Of a stretch of 64,000 bases of DNA, positions 22,330 to 32,105 are shown piece after piece (within the stretch, counting starts at the first letter, position 1; each line of letters opens with the position of its first letter). The position numbers and the translations under genes were made by a program. The DNA is from Protopterus annectens (Eukaryota; Chordata; Ceratodontiformes; Protopteridae). The notes beneath the pieces are model-generated. The model had not been told where the DNA came from. It was given only the letters and a program-made list of their open reading frames with translations, and did not search any database. The stretch covers positions 624,957,748 to 625,021,747 of the forward strand of contig NC_056743.1 of assembly GCF_019279795.1 (NCBI RefSeq). Direction: 5' to 3'.

Positions 22330-23500
22330 GGGCTGCAGGAGACAGCTGAATGGGTCTGGTCAATGGGAAGGGGTGCGACCAACTAGAAAGGGGGGGAGAG
22401 CTATGCTCAAAACCACAAAAACTGGAACTTTAATTAAACATGCTGCCCTGGGTGCCAAACTGTTATTATGAGAGTCCAATCAAGACAAAATGAAGTGTAG
22501 AAGAAAAAAAATATTTCAATGCATTGGCTGCATGACAGCTTGCATAATATCTAGATGGAAACAAAAAGGTTGTGAAGCATGAAAAAATAAATTACTTTTT
22601 AAATACATTACTGGAATGCCAGTCAAAATCAAGTATAAGAAAAACAAGCAGCACTCAACTCAACACACTTCTCCTTGCACTGCAGTTCTAATTATACTTT
22701 ATATTCAGCTTTATTAAAGTACCAGGTAACATGCTGAAAGTAGCAATCTCTGTGATACCCCCACTTGTAAAAATGTTTCTTATCCAAAAAAGACCTGCTG
22801 CCTGACAACAACTATCTACTTGTTTCAATGGGGAAAACACGATCAAAGTAAAAAATGAAAAGCAAACAAGAAACAAGCTCAAGAGACACTGCTTAAAGGA
22901 TTACTGCACAGGTTATGGACCACACATGATAGATTGGCATTCTGTTTCGTTTACAGGTAAAGCCTGCAAAGATGACTGGAAGTCTTCAACAAATGTAATG
23001 AGCTTCTTAAAATAATATAATCCTGTCCTTTATTGCAAATACTGTCATATGCATTTCAATACCCAAGGCTTATACGTTATCTAGTTATGTAAGTATTCTC
23101 TGCATGGCAACAACAGAAAGGCTTTCACTATTGGCAGTTCTTTAACAGTATGCTTATTAAAGCTTACTTGCATCTTACAATCTCAGACAAGCTTACCTGA
23201 TGGTCATTAAAGCATTGCTACTTAAATATAGAGCAACAGGCACTTTCTGAATAATATTAAGCATAAATCAACAGTATAAAAATGACAGAAACCAGAACAT
23301 TCTGCAAAATCAAGGACAGATGAAAAGCCACTGTAGTACTTGTGTCTACCTTTGATGGGGGGATACTCTGCACATTTATACTGCATAACTGCTCCTTGCC
23401 TTGCTTGGACACATCCAGAGTCACCACATGGTGGAGTGGGGTGCAACAAGTATGTCACAATTTGAAATGTCTCTAGCTGACTGTGATTCTCCTGACACAT
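22330..23500. other. No recognisable feature
   Basis: Unique-looking sequence with an A-rich tract near 22,503-22,513. No element ends or plausible exons seen. Confidence 0.45.
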
Positions 23501-23506
23501 TTGTCA

Positions 23507-24022
23507 TACCTCTTAACCTCAGTGTACGAAATCTGGACAAAGGCCCAAAAAATAAGGACAATTTTTAAATATTGCTCTTATAAACTTAGAAAGATAATAG
23601 AATAGTAGGTCTTGCATTATTATGAATTTTCTGAAGGGTATGAAATCTGAAACTTAAATGTCTGTCATTATTTTCTAACTTCAGTCTTTAATGATTTGCC
23701 ACTAATTTGCCAGAAAACCACAATTTTATGAAAAATGGACCAAAAATGTGATGCAAAAATATAAAATGGCCACACAATACAGCTGGCAACCTGTCAAAGA
23801 AGGGTCACTTTTTTAATATTAGTACTGCTAACTTGAGCAGCTATCAAAATAAAAGAATCTACGTGCAGTTCTGAAATAAAAGTAATCTATAACTCTGATT
23901 ATTACAGTTATTTATTAATTGTAAACCCTCCACGTTTTCTTCCAAAATTGTTATTTTGCGGAGGGATTATTAGGGGAAGAGCAACATTTTGAGCCAAAAT
24001 GGGGACAGTTGAGAGGTTTGGA
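23507..24022 (+). mobile_element. M-family DNA transposon, long copy
   Basis: Bounded on the left by CATACCTCTTAACCTCAGTG and on the right by GGGACAGTTGAGAGGTTT, an inverted pair matching the M ends. The interior carries the diagnostic blocks TATTGCTCTTATAAACTTAG, TGAAATCTGAAACTTAAATG and GCCAGAAAACCACAATTTTA. No coding capacity: a non-autonomous, MITE-like element. It is longer than the copy at 24055 because of extra sequence after the CAAAAATATAA block. Confidence 0.65.
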
Positions 24023-24054
24023 TATGCCTAATTCTGTAAAGCAATTTATTTGCA

Positions 24055-24348
24055 TGTACCTCTCAACCTGTTAATGCAGGAAATCTAGATAAGGCCAAAT
24101 ATATTGGGGGAACATACAAACAGTACTAAAAATTGCTCTTGTATAAACTGAGACAGTTGATAGAACAACAGGTCTTGCTTTAGCATGCATTTTTCTGAAG
24201 GTTATGAAATCTGAAACTCAATGTCTGTCATTATTTAGTGACTTAATTCCTAAATGATTTGACAGAAAACCACAAATTATATGAGGAACAAATCAAAAAT
24301 AAGAAGCAAAAATCTCTTCATTCTGTGAAAATCTGGACAGTTGAGAGG
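24055..24348 (+). mobile_element. M-family DNA transposon, compact copy (about 294 bp)
   Basis: The clearest copy. It starts TACCTCTCAACCTG and ends CAGTTGAGAGGTA, inverted ends of about 11 bp with further weaker pairing (GAAATCTAGATAA against AAATCTGGACAG). The interior carries TTGCTCTTGTATAAACTGAG, GCATTTTTCTGAAGGTTATG and ACAGAAAACCACAAATTATA. No open frame. A TA dinucleotide is part of the terminal motif, so a TA target is possible but not proven. Confidence 0.7.
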
Positions 24349-24399
24349 TATAGTTCAGCCGGGGCTGTCTTTGAGTTTGCCGCCCTTCCCCCTCACAGA

Positions 24400-25205
24400 A
24401 TCATGGTTGAATGGAGCCTCCCCTCCTGCAGCCATTCCAATGTCCCATTACTTGGTTATTTCGCCCCATTTACCATAAACACTATTGTGCATACTGCTTT
24501 ACTTCTATGATGATTTGGACTTCATTTGAAAGTTTTATTTTGCATTTTACAGCACAAACACTAAAACATCTGCTAAACAAAGCAATGCAGTCTCACAATG
24601 AAAACAGATTTAGCATTAAAACTTCGCTGCCCTTGAAACTCACGTTCATTGGAACAGCATTTAAACCCACATTCAAAGAAAATACATTTGGTTAGTGGCA
24701 GATAAAGATTAACTTTGGGCTATTTTCAAATGATAGGCCCCTTGCAGACAAAACATACATGTGTTCTGTGATGCACCTTCCTGATTGCATTAAATTATAT
24801 TCCTTGTATAATACAGTGCAGTTGTTAAAGGGTGTTTTAAATTTATTGTTTTGAACATTTTTCCAAATGAAACTAAATGCATGTACCAATAATGACAAAA
24901 CTGCCCAGTTGAGAACATTTCCATCATAAAAGTCTACTCAAACTTCTATAATCCACCAGTATCAGTAAATATGCGCAATCTCTGAAGAAGTAAAAGTCAT
25001 CTCAATAATTCCACATTAAAAAGATATGTAACTAATGAAGAGGTTGCTACTAGCAAACAACTTTATATTTCATTGCTTCATCTAGAAATAAAGTGCCTGT
25101 TGCCCTTGAGGAATAAATTGCCTATATTACATTAAAAAATGATAAGCTAGTAATATTGCAATGGGGAATGGATGGCAAACTGATAATGGACGGGTTCATA
25201 GTTAC
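24400..25205 (+). repeat. R1 repeat, copy 1
   Basis: About 800 bp that align along most of their length with 59510-60565. Shared blocks include GCAGCCATTCCAATGTC, ACAGCACAAACAC, ATTAAATTATATTCCTTGT, TTTCATTGCTTCATCTA and GGGAATGGATGGCAA / GGGAATGGCTGGCAA. A shorter third copy is at 61310-61620. The repeat type is unknown; no frame or tRNA head was found in it. Confidence 0.7.
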
Positions 25206-25289
25206 TAGGTATCTTCGCCAAAGAGGACATTCTCAAGATGGCAGCATCCACCCCGTTTACAACACAGTACAATATCAGCAATGCATCTA

Positions 25290-25375
25290 CATACTGTGCG
25301 AGTAGAATCCACAGCCTTCTGCATCAAAAGCAAGTAAACAACCTGTTGTGCTATTAACAATGCAAGCCGACTCAG
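25290..25375 (-). repeat. SINE-B head fragment
   Basis: AATCCACAGCCTTCTGCATC parallels AACCCACAGCCTTCTGCACC at 62,667-62,686, the antisense B-box region of the SINE at 62366-62720. Confidence 0.45.
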
Positions 25376-25444
25376 CATAAGCAGCACTAAACTTCTCTTC
25401 CCCTGCAGCTTTCCACTCCTTGTAAAATGTAATCGACACTCAGC

Positions 25445-25734
25445 TGTATCTCTCAACTTTGCAGCACAAGAAATCTGGATAAAGCCAAAATGTATTGATG
25501 GGGGGGGGGGGCAAACGCCCAAAAACCAGGGACACGTTTTAAACATTGTTTGTATAATCTTGGAAAGTTGCTAGAATAAAATGCTGTGTTACCACCATAC
25601 ATTTTATTGCCAAGTCTTGAACCCAGGACCCTGTGCAAAACAGTCAGAGCAACATACCATTATGCCAGATCAGCTATTTTGTGAAAGAGAGGAAGACTGA
25701 AAAATGGCTACCATTTAGTGAATTCAGTTCTCAC
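25445..25734 (+). mobile_element. M-family copy carrying a tRNA-like insert
   Basis: Starts ATCTCTCAACTTTGCAGC with GAAATCTGGATAAAGCC and continues with CCAGGGACACGTTTTAAACA and GAAAGTTGCTAGAATAAAAT. A G11 run is at 25500-25510. At 25612-25685 (minus strand) lies a tRNA-like stretch with GGCATAATGGTATG and GGGTTCAAGACTTGG, probably a SINE-head insertion. Confidence 0.5.
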
Positions 25735-25827
25735 CATAGCTGTCAACCTCTTAGAACAAAACATCTAGACAAAGCCAGTAATGGGGGAATACAGCCCTCA
25801 AACATATTCAGTGAAATCAGTTCTCAT
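25735..25827 (+). mobile_element. M-family 5' end fragment
   Basis: TAGCTGTCAACCTCTTAGAA and AGACAAAGCCAGTAATGGGG repeat the beginning of the next copy (25828), about 93 bp upstream of it. Only the first part of an M element, in a tandem arrangement. Confidence 0.5.
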
Positions 25828-26330
25828 CATAGCTCTCAACATTAGCACAAAAAACCTGGGCAAAGCCAATAATGGGGGAATACAGTCCCAAAACTAGGGA
25901 CAAATTTTAAATATTCATCTTATAAACTTAGGAAATTGCTAGAATAAAAGGTTGTGTTACCATGTACATTCTGAAGATTATGAAGTCTGAAAATCAAATG
26001 CCTGTCAATTTTATTTATTTAACATTTGTTAACCAGGAAAGTCTGACTTGGAACAAAAGCAAATTTTCAGCAGAGGCCAAGGGAGAAATACTGCAGACAC
26101 GTATTTGTAACATGGGAGGACGCCACAGTAAACCCACACAAAGAGGACATGCAGACTCCACACAGAAGGCACCCCAGCCAAGAATCAAACCAGTGAACCT
26201 CTAGCTGTAAGGCAACAATGCTACCACTGCACCTTCAACTATTTAAGGAATTAAAAATTCAGAAACCACAGATTTTTTGAGGAATAGAACAGAACAAAAA
26301 TGTGAGGCAAAAATCTGCAAGACTTCCACA
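25828..26330 (+). mobile_element. M-family copy, split by SINE-B
   Basis: It begins TAGCTCTCAACATTAGCAC and has the M interior blocks CATCTTATAAACTTAGGAAA and GATTATGAAGTCTGAAAATC. A SINE interrupts it at 26005-26243. It resumes with AACCACAGATTTTTTGAGG and GTGAGGCAAAAATCTGC. The terminal inverted repeat on the right is not preserved. Confidence 0.55.
26005..26243 (-). mobile_element. SINE-B, tRNA head fused to LINE-type tail
   Basis: On the minus strand the head has GGTGCAGTGGTAGCATTGTT (A box) and GGTTTGATTC (B box), then GTGTGGAGTCTGCATGTCC as in SINE-A. The tail, however, is TCTGCTGAAAATTTGC...TTAACAAATGTTAAATAAAT, which matches the 3' end of the LINE at 51705-55290 and not the SINE-A tail. 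This composition suggests that the LINE machinery mobilised it. Confidence 0.75.
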
Positions 26331-26505
26331 AATGGTGGTGGGTAGGGAATTCAGACTGTTGCTACCTGCACCCAAAGTACAGGGTTCAAGCCTGAGGTAT
26401 TCTCTAACCACCACCAGCACGTAGCCTGAGTTCTGTCTAGTCACCAGTATAAATCAACTGGGGCATTTCTCTCTCTCACACACACACACACACACACGTA
26501 AAGTC
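26318..26505 (+). mobile_element. SINE-C, tRNA-like, with CT/CA tail
   Basis: TGGTGGTGGGTAGGGAATT can serve as an A box and GGGTTCAAGCCTGAGG as a B box, about 50 bp apart. The 3' end is (CT)n followed by (CA)n at about 26470-26498, as in the element at 62795-63042. Ends are approximate. Confidence 0.5.
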
Positions 26506-27917
26506 CTCCCTGCTTTGTCTGGAATGCTGTTTCTAAATAATCACCACTTACCTAAGTAAGTAAATCCTCCCCATTTCCAAATAATACAAAATACAAAATC
26601 CTCCCTGTTTCATCTGGAATGCACAGTTCATCTTGTCTGCTCCTCTGCGTATGCCAGAATGCAGAGTTCCGGTTTCCTGGTCCTGGTCTTGTTCTGAGAC
26701 TGACTGCAGACCTTGCAGTCTGATCCCCTTCCAGTCTATGTGGTTAGCATTGCATAGACCTCTGGGGCATCTGCAGACTGCTGCTTTCTTCCTGAATCCG
26801 TACTGGTAAGACAGCAGTCTGGATTCAACTTTGTAAGCATGCTTGCATGCATTTCAGGATTTGTGGTTCACAGCTGAGTGGGCTGCAGTCCTACAGCTCA
26901 ATATAGTGAGCTGCCACTGGCCTGGTCTAAAGCTATGGCTGCCTGTCTACATCCTCACGCCTTGCTGTCTGCCAGACCCAAGCTCAAGTCTCTCAAGCTG
27001 AAGCAACAGCCAGAAATGCTCCAACATACACTGTCTGTGTCGTTGGCCCCTTCAGCCCAGGTCCCCTCACTGGATCTTGTCAGACTTGACATAAGATTTC
27101 ATGGATTTTATGAAGTCCAAGCAGCCTTCACTGGAAATGCAGCCTGTAGCTGGAAGTTCTCCTGACAGAAGTATTTTGATTTCTTAGATGCTGATAGTTT
27201 CTCTAATAATATTCCACACAAAAAATCTATAATTATTCCTAAAAAAATGCATGTCCTTGTATGCGTTGTTTTAGAGATAGCTGGGGACCTTTATACTTAT
27301 TATCATGTTTGCATGCCTTTGTTCTACTTGGATGACAGCTGTTCAGGAAAGAACATTTGATTTTTGCTAACTGGAGACGTATATCTGTGCCATGTTTCAT
27401 CTGGGTTTACCTGCGTGACACATCAGTAACACACAAGGCAGATGGAAAAAGTGGAGGAATGTATTGCATCTTTCAGTAACATATGCCATATTTATTGAGT
27501 CTGCTATTTATTTAACTGTAATCTATCCAGCAAAGTAAGCCAGAGGCACTTTCAGGAAATGCACCTTTTCAAAGCCTGCACATGCCACCAAATAATTTAC
27601 CATAGAGGGAACGCAGAATTATTTGATTCAGTTGCTTGGAAATGTTTCTTCACTGCTTCTAAGACACCTCTATCAAAGTATATAACAACATGTAATGGCT
27701 GAAATGCTGCGCTGCCACTGTAGATTCAGCTAAACCTCATACATTGTTGAATAAACATTTTTAAGCAGTTTCTGACTTCCTTTTCAATACATCATACAGT
27801 GTAGGCAATCTTCTGCCATTGGAGTCTCTGAACACTTTGACATTATGACATTGTGAGCCTGCTGAACCCATAAAGTTATCTAAAAGCATGGAAAAATGTC
27901 ATGATTTTGTGTCATTC
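26506..27917. other. Unassigned, with one short direct repeat
   Basis: TCCTCCCTGCTTTGTCTGG at about 26504 and TCCTCCCTGTTTCATCTGG at about 26598 form an imperfect direct repeat. The open frame at 26878-27165 has no recognisable domain and I do not call it a gene. Confidence 0.4.
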
Positions 27918-28789
27918 TGTTAGGATGTATTTCTGAAGTATGTAAAGCATGGGAATTTTCTTCCAGAGGTACCTATGGACTGATTAGCAACTAATCAGAG
28001 GCTTTGACCCAGTATAAAAGAAATAAAGTCAGGAAGTTACTTCCTCATTGGAAGTCCAGTGCTGAAGACTTGAAAGCAGGGACTGAAAGTAGGCACATTT
28101 GGGGCTATTCTAAGGACTTTCTTTGTGCATTGTGCTTGTTTTTTTGAAACAGCAAAATAGGCCTAGAAGCCAGGATTGTACTTGATCCCTGGTGCTGTAA
28201 TGCTGTAAATGAAGCCTGCTGAAAGGAGGAAGCCCAAGAGTGTGAGACCATATTGTGAATACCAGAGTTTGGAGTGAGGCCTAGAAAAGTGATCTATGTA
28301 TGCCCCAGGAGACCTTTTATGGACCTTATAGACTACTGAACTCTTGAAAAAGTACTGTTTGTTTTGTGTTTTATAGATGCAAGTGAGTTATTGTTTGTCT
28401 GTGAGTGTTAAACATGAGTTTTTCTGTATGTCCGACTCCCATTGTCTACAGCATGCATGGCGTGCAGTTGCACTAACTGTAAAAGTAGTATCTATCAAAT
28501 AGAAGATGGATATCTGTAGCTCTGTCATGTTCTGTTTTGTAGCCAACAGCATTCTCATCCTGGGATCTCACCATGGGATTGACCATACTGAAGAGGAGGC
28601 ACTTGTGTGCCCTTGTGATCCTTAGAGTTATGGTGCTCCTGGTAGGGTCACCCCTGACAAGTTGATCTAGGAGGATGGACCAAACAAGCAGTGAAGCACA
28701 GTTTTAACTCCCTTGATTCAGGTCTGTTTAAATAAACCATGAATCTTAACCAGAACAAGGATACAGACATACACTTATACTCTTTAACA
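27918..28789 (+). mobile_element. Candidate solo LTR (872 bp), fossil
   Basis: The stretch is bounded by TGTTA and TAACA, the inverted dinucleotide-type ends of LTRs. It has a TATAAAAG box at 28013 and an AATAAA at 28732. No second copy, primer-binding site or target duplication was identified, so this is a pattern-based guess. If real, it is an LTR of a Gypsy-like or retroviral-type element, with no associated coding region seen. Confidence 0.35.
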
Positions 28790-29279
28790 ACACCTTAGGG
28801 GTGCTGGCCATTGGCAAGTGTCTGGTGGTCAAGTAATTTCACATAGCCCAGTGGACCTCAGCCTGAGAAAAGCTGCATGGAGCCACTATGTGGGCTGAAG
28901 GCTCCCTACCTGCAAAGTGAAGGGTGGCAGACTGGAACAGGACTCAAAAAATCGGATTATTATTTTAAATTAAAAGAAGCAAGTTGGTAAAGATACACAC
29001 GTACACCTGTTAATGTTAAAACAGATGTAGACCACATTTCACGAAGACCATTTTTTTCTTTCTGGATATCAACTTCCTCACAGTCAATTGGTCATTTGTT
29101 TCCCCATTGTGAGGGTGAGGATTGACAAGCAGGGAACATTACTCAGACCCTCATTATGGGGGGGGGGGGTCAAGCTGTAACCCCTATCTCCTGTAGGCAA
29201 TCAGCAAAGTGCTTGCATGCAAGAAGCATCCCTGACGCACCTTTCAAAAGAAGATATTTTATTTCCCACAGTCCTCCAG
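28790..29279. other. Unassigned; possibly leader of the candidate LTR element
   Basis: A G12 run sits at about 29159-29170. No frame or domain recognised. Confidence 0.3.
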
Positions 29280-29465
29280 GGGAAATCACTCCATCCAGTC
29301 TGCCCCAAGTGTGCTTAACCCTTCTGTGCCTCTAGGAGAGACAAGTTGGCCACTCTCCTTCAGTCCTTCCTCTCTTTGCCTGGCTCCTGCAGTGCTGGGG
29401 ATACTAATCGAACCCGGTTGCCTGAGTTAAAGTCAGAGCTCCATCCCTCTTGCCCATGGAAGCCA
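29280..29465 (-). mobile_element. tRNA-like SINE (SINE-D), antisense
   Basis: On the minus strand, GGATGGAGCTCTGACTTTAA is followed by CCGGGTTCGATTAGTATCCC, a good B box. The body continues toward 29280. The head differs from SINE-A and SINE-B. Confidence 0.5.
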
Positions 29466-29556
29466 GGTTTTTGTGGGGGCCATTTTGAATGAAGGAATAT
29501 ATTTAAAGTCTTATTTAACAATTAAGAGAACAGCATAGATTGAGAGCAAAGTCACT

Positions 29557-29560
<4 letters not shown>

Positions 29561-29591
<31 letters not shown>
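29561..29591. repeat. (CA)n microsatellite
   Basis: About 14 CA units preceded by GCGCG. Confidence 0.95.
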
Positions 29592-29796
29592 CTGTAAAAC
29601 AAATGGTTGTATCTCCTAAAAATCCCTCTTTAAAATTGACTCCGAATTGGCTGCACCTTATGGTGAGAAAAATTTCCCCTTACAGTGGGTCCATTAACAA
29701 AAATGTACTTTGGCCACTTGTACTTCTCTGCAGGGCTGACCACAGTATACAGCTGCACTACTTCCATTAAAAAGTCCTTTATTTCATTGTTAGTTT

Positions 29797-32105
29797 TTTG
29801 GTTTACCATTCTTTATTCCTTGACTTTGTGAATTCAAATGCCCTGGAACAAATTGTCCATACTCTGACAAGAGGAACAAACATTCTAGATCTGGTCCTCA
29901 CCAACATGTCAAACAGGTGCACTGCTGCAGCCGTTGGACCCTCATTAGTTAAAACTGACCACAGATCGGTCATATTCGAACTGACACTAACACCAGAACT
30001 CACAAAGGATGAAATCAGACTAAAAAATTTCACCAAGGCAAACTATACCCACCTAGGTGAAGATATAAATGCAGTCTAAGCCCCACCCCAAGCTAAAAGT
30101 GATAACTATGCCGAAACTTACAATAAAGCCCTCTACGATCACTTGCATAAGTGTATAAACTTGGCTGTACCAGAGAGAATCAAAGCCAGAGCCCCAAGTA
30201 AAATCAAGCTGCCATGGTGGACTTCCAGCATCAATAAATTCTAGAATACACGCAAAAGATTGCTATCCAAGAAATCAGAGACAAGGGCCCAACAGTGAAA
30301 AAGCACCCTTCTCAGCCTTTAAGGCCAAGTAAGGCAACTTGTCAAATCCTCCAAGAACTCCTTTGAGACACCTAGCAAGTACTGCCAAGGATAACCATAA
30401 GGCCTTTTACAGCTATGTATGTAAACTAAAGGGTAGGACCCAAGCATGTGCAAAACTGGTGGCCAACAGTATCATACACACAGTGACCCTGCAGAGATGG
30501 TGAACCTGGTAGTGGATAGGTTTGGTGACAATTTCACACCCTTTTCCCCTCCTAACTTACAACAATCCCCCACTCCCCCCCCCACTTTACATATCTGAAG
30601 AGCTCCTCAAAGCCCTGTCCAAGGCAAAGAACATGGCCACTATGGAACCAGATGACATCCCAGGCTGTCTCCTAAACAGGCTGAAACATGAACTAGCATT
30701 GCCACTAACTACCCTTTTCAATTATAGCTTAATCACAGGCTTTGTTCCTGTAGAATGGAGAACAGCTACCGTTATTCCCCTCCACAAAGGTGGCCTAGCA
30801 ACAGACCTGGGGAATTACAGACTCTGACCAGCCTTATCTGTAAGGCCATGGAACATATCATTATGGACCTCATAAATAAAAACATAAGTGACCTATAAAC
30901 TCTTGATCCTATCCAATACAGCTTCGTGAAGTGCAGATCGTGCCTGTTAAATCTGGTGGATTTCTTTGAAAGTGTGAGCAAGGCCACTGGTGAGGGCAAA
31001 TCTGTGCACACAGCATACCTCAACTTGGCAAAGGCTTTTGACACAATCCCACATTCAGGCATTACCAATAAACTTAGCAAACTGACTGTAAACCCCTTCA
31101 TTATAAGATGGGTTGCCAACTGGCTCACAAACCAGACACACACTATCAAAGTGGGTGTGACTCCACATCAACCAGCAGACCTGTTACCAGTGGAGTGCCA
31201 TACGGGTCAGTGCTGGGCCCCCTACTGTTTGGTATGTTCTTCTCAGAAGTTCATGTCAAGACTAAAGGGTTGTGGCTGACCAAGTCCCAAATGATGTCAG
31301 TATACTCCAGAAGGGTCTCACACAGACCAACAACTGGTGTATTAGTCACAGTCTCAAACTGTGGTAAGAGACCTGAGATCACAGGTTGACCACGACCTTA
31401 ACTTCGACCACCATGTGTCTACCATTGTAAGTAAGCTTTCCATGTTGCTCACTTGATTAGTTATGATATCAGCTCAAGAGCAATAGAAGTTATAACCCCC
31501 TATACTCAGGATTTATCCAGCCCATAACTGAGTATAACACCCCATTTGGTATGTACTGTACTAAGCACCTACAGCAATTAGAGAGACCTCAGAGGTATCT
31601 AACAAAGAAGATCAAGGGCTTCCAGCATGTGCATTACACAGGCGGACTAAAATCCTTGTCATTATACTGCGTGTCATATAGACTTATTAGGGGAGACTTA
31701 TGGCTGGCATACACAGCAACCCAAGACCCAAACCTAATGAACTTTATGCATATCCATAAATCAGATGGGTCTAGGGCTACCCTTCCCAGGGACTTAAATA
31801 TGGCCTGTGACTTAAATAGGACATGCTGGAGGGACAGATTTATCTCCCAGCGACTGCCACATCTTTGGAACAGGTTACCAATTCATGTGAAACAGCGCAC
31901 TGTATGACACTGTTCAAGAGGAACCTGGATGAGTGGATTGGGCACCATAAATTCTTACCAGGGATAGCACCCGCAACCCTCCTGGACATGGGCAGTCATC
32001 ACTAAACGCAATCTTGGGTGTTGACTAGTACTTCTACGGTATTACATTGGGTTGAAACAGTTAGGCTGAAAATGACCTCCGGCTCAATAGCCTAGTAATC
32101 TCCTA
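29797..32105 (+). mobile_element. CR1-clade LINE, 5'-truncated, RT active site deleted
   Basis: Same family as the LINE at 46944-51440, on the plus strand. It starts inside the endonuclease (LDFVNSNALEQIVHTLTRG, near 29,820). It continues through the RT blocks ALSKAKNMATMEPDDIPGC (30,610-30,670), VEWRTATVIPLHKGG (30,752-30,796) and TAYLNLAKAFDTIPHSG (31,010-31,060), and ends after the C-terminal block NRTCWRDRFISQRLPHLWN (31,815-31,870). The FADD catalytic box present in the sister copy is missing: at about 31,275-31,290 the sequence jumps from GLWLTK into the later DILQKGL-like block, a deletion of about 40 bp with a frame change. Several other frame changes exist, so it is dead. The 3' end is near 32105, with only a trace of the octamer repeat seen in the sister copy. 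Confidence 0.85.
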
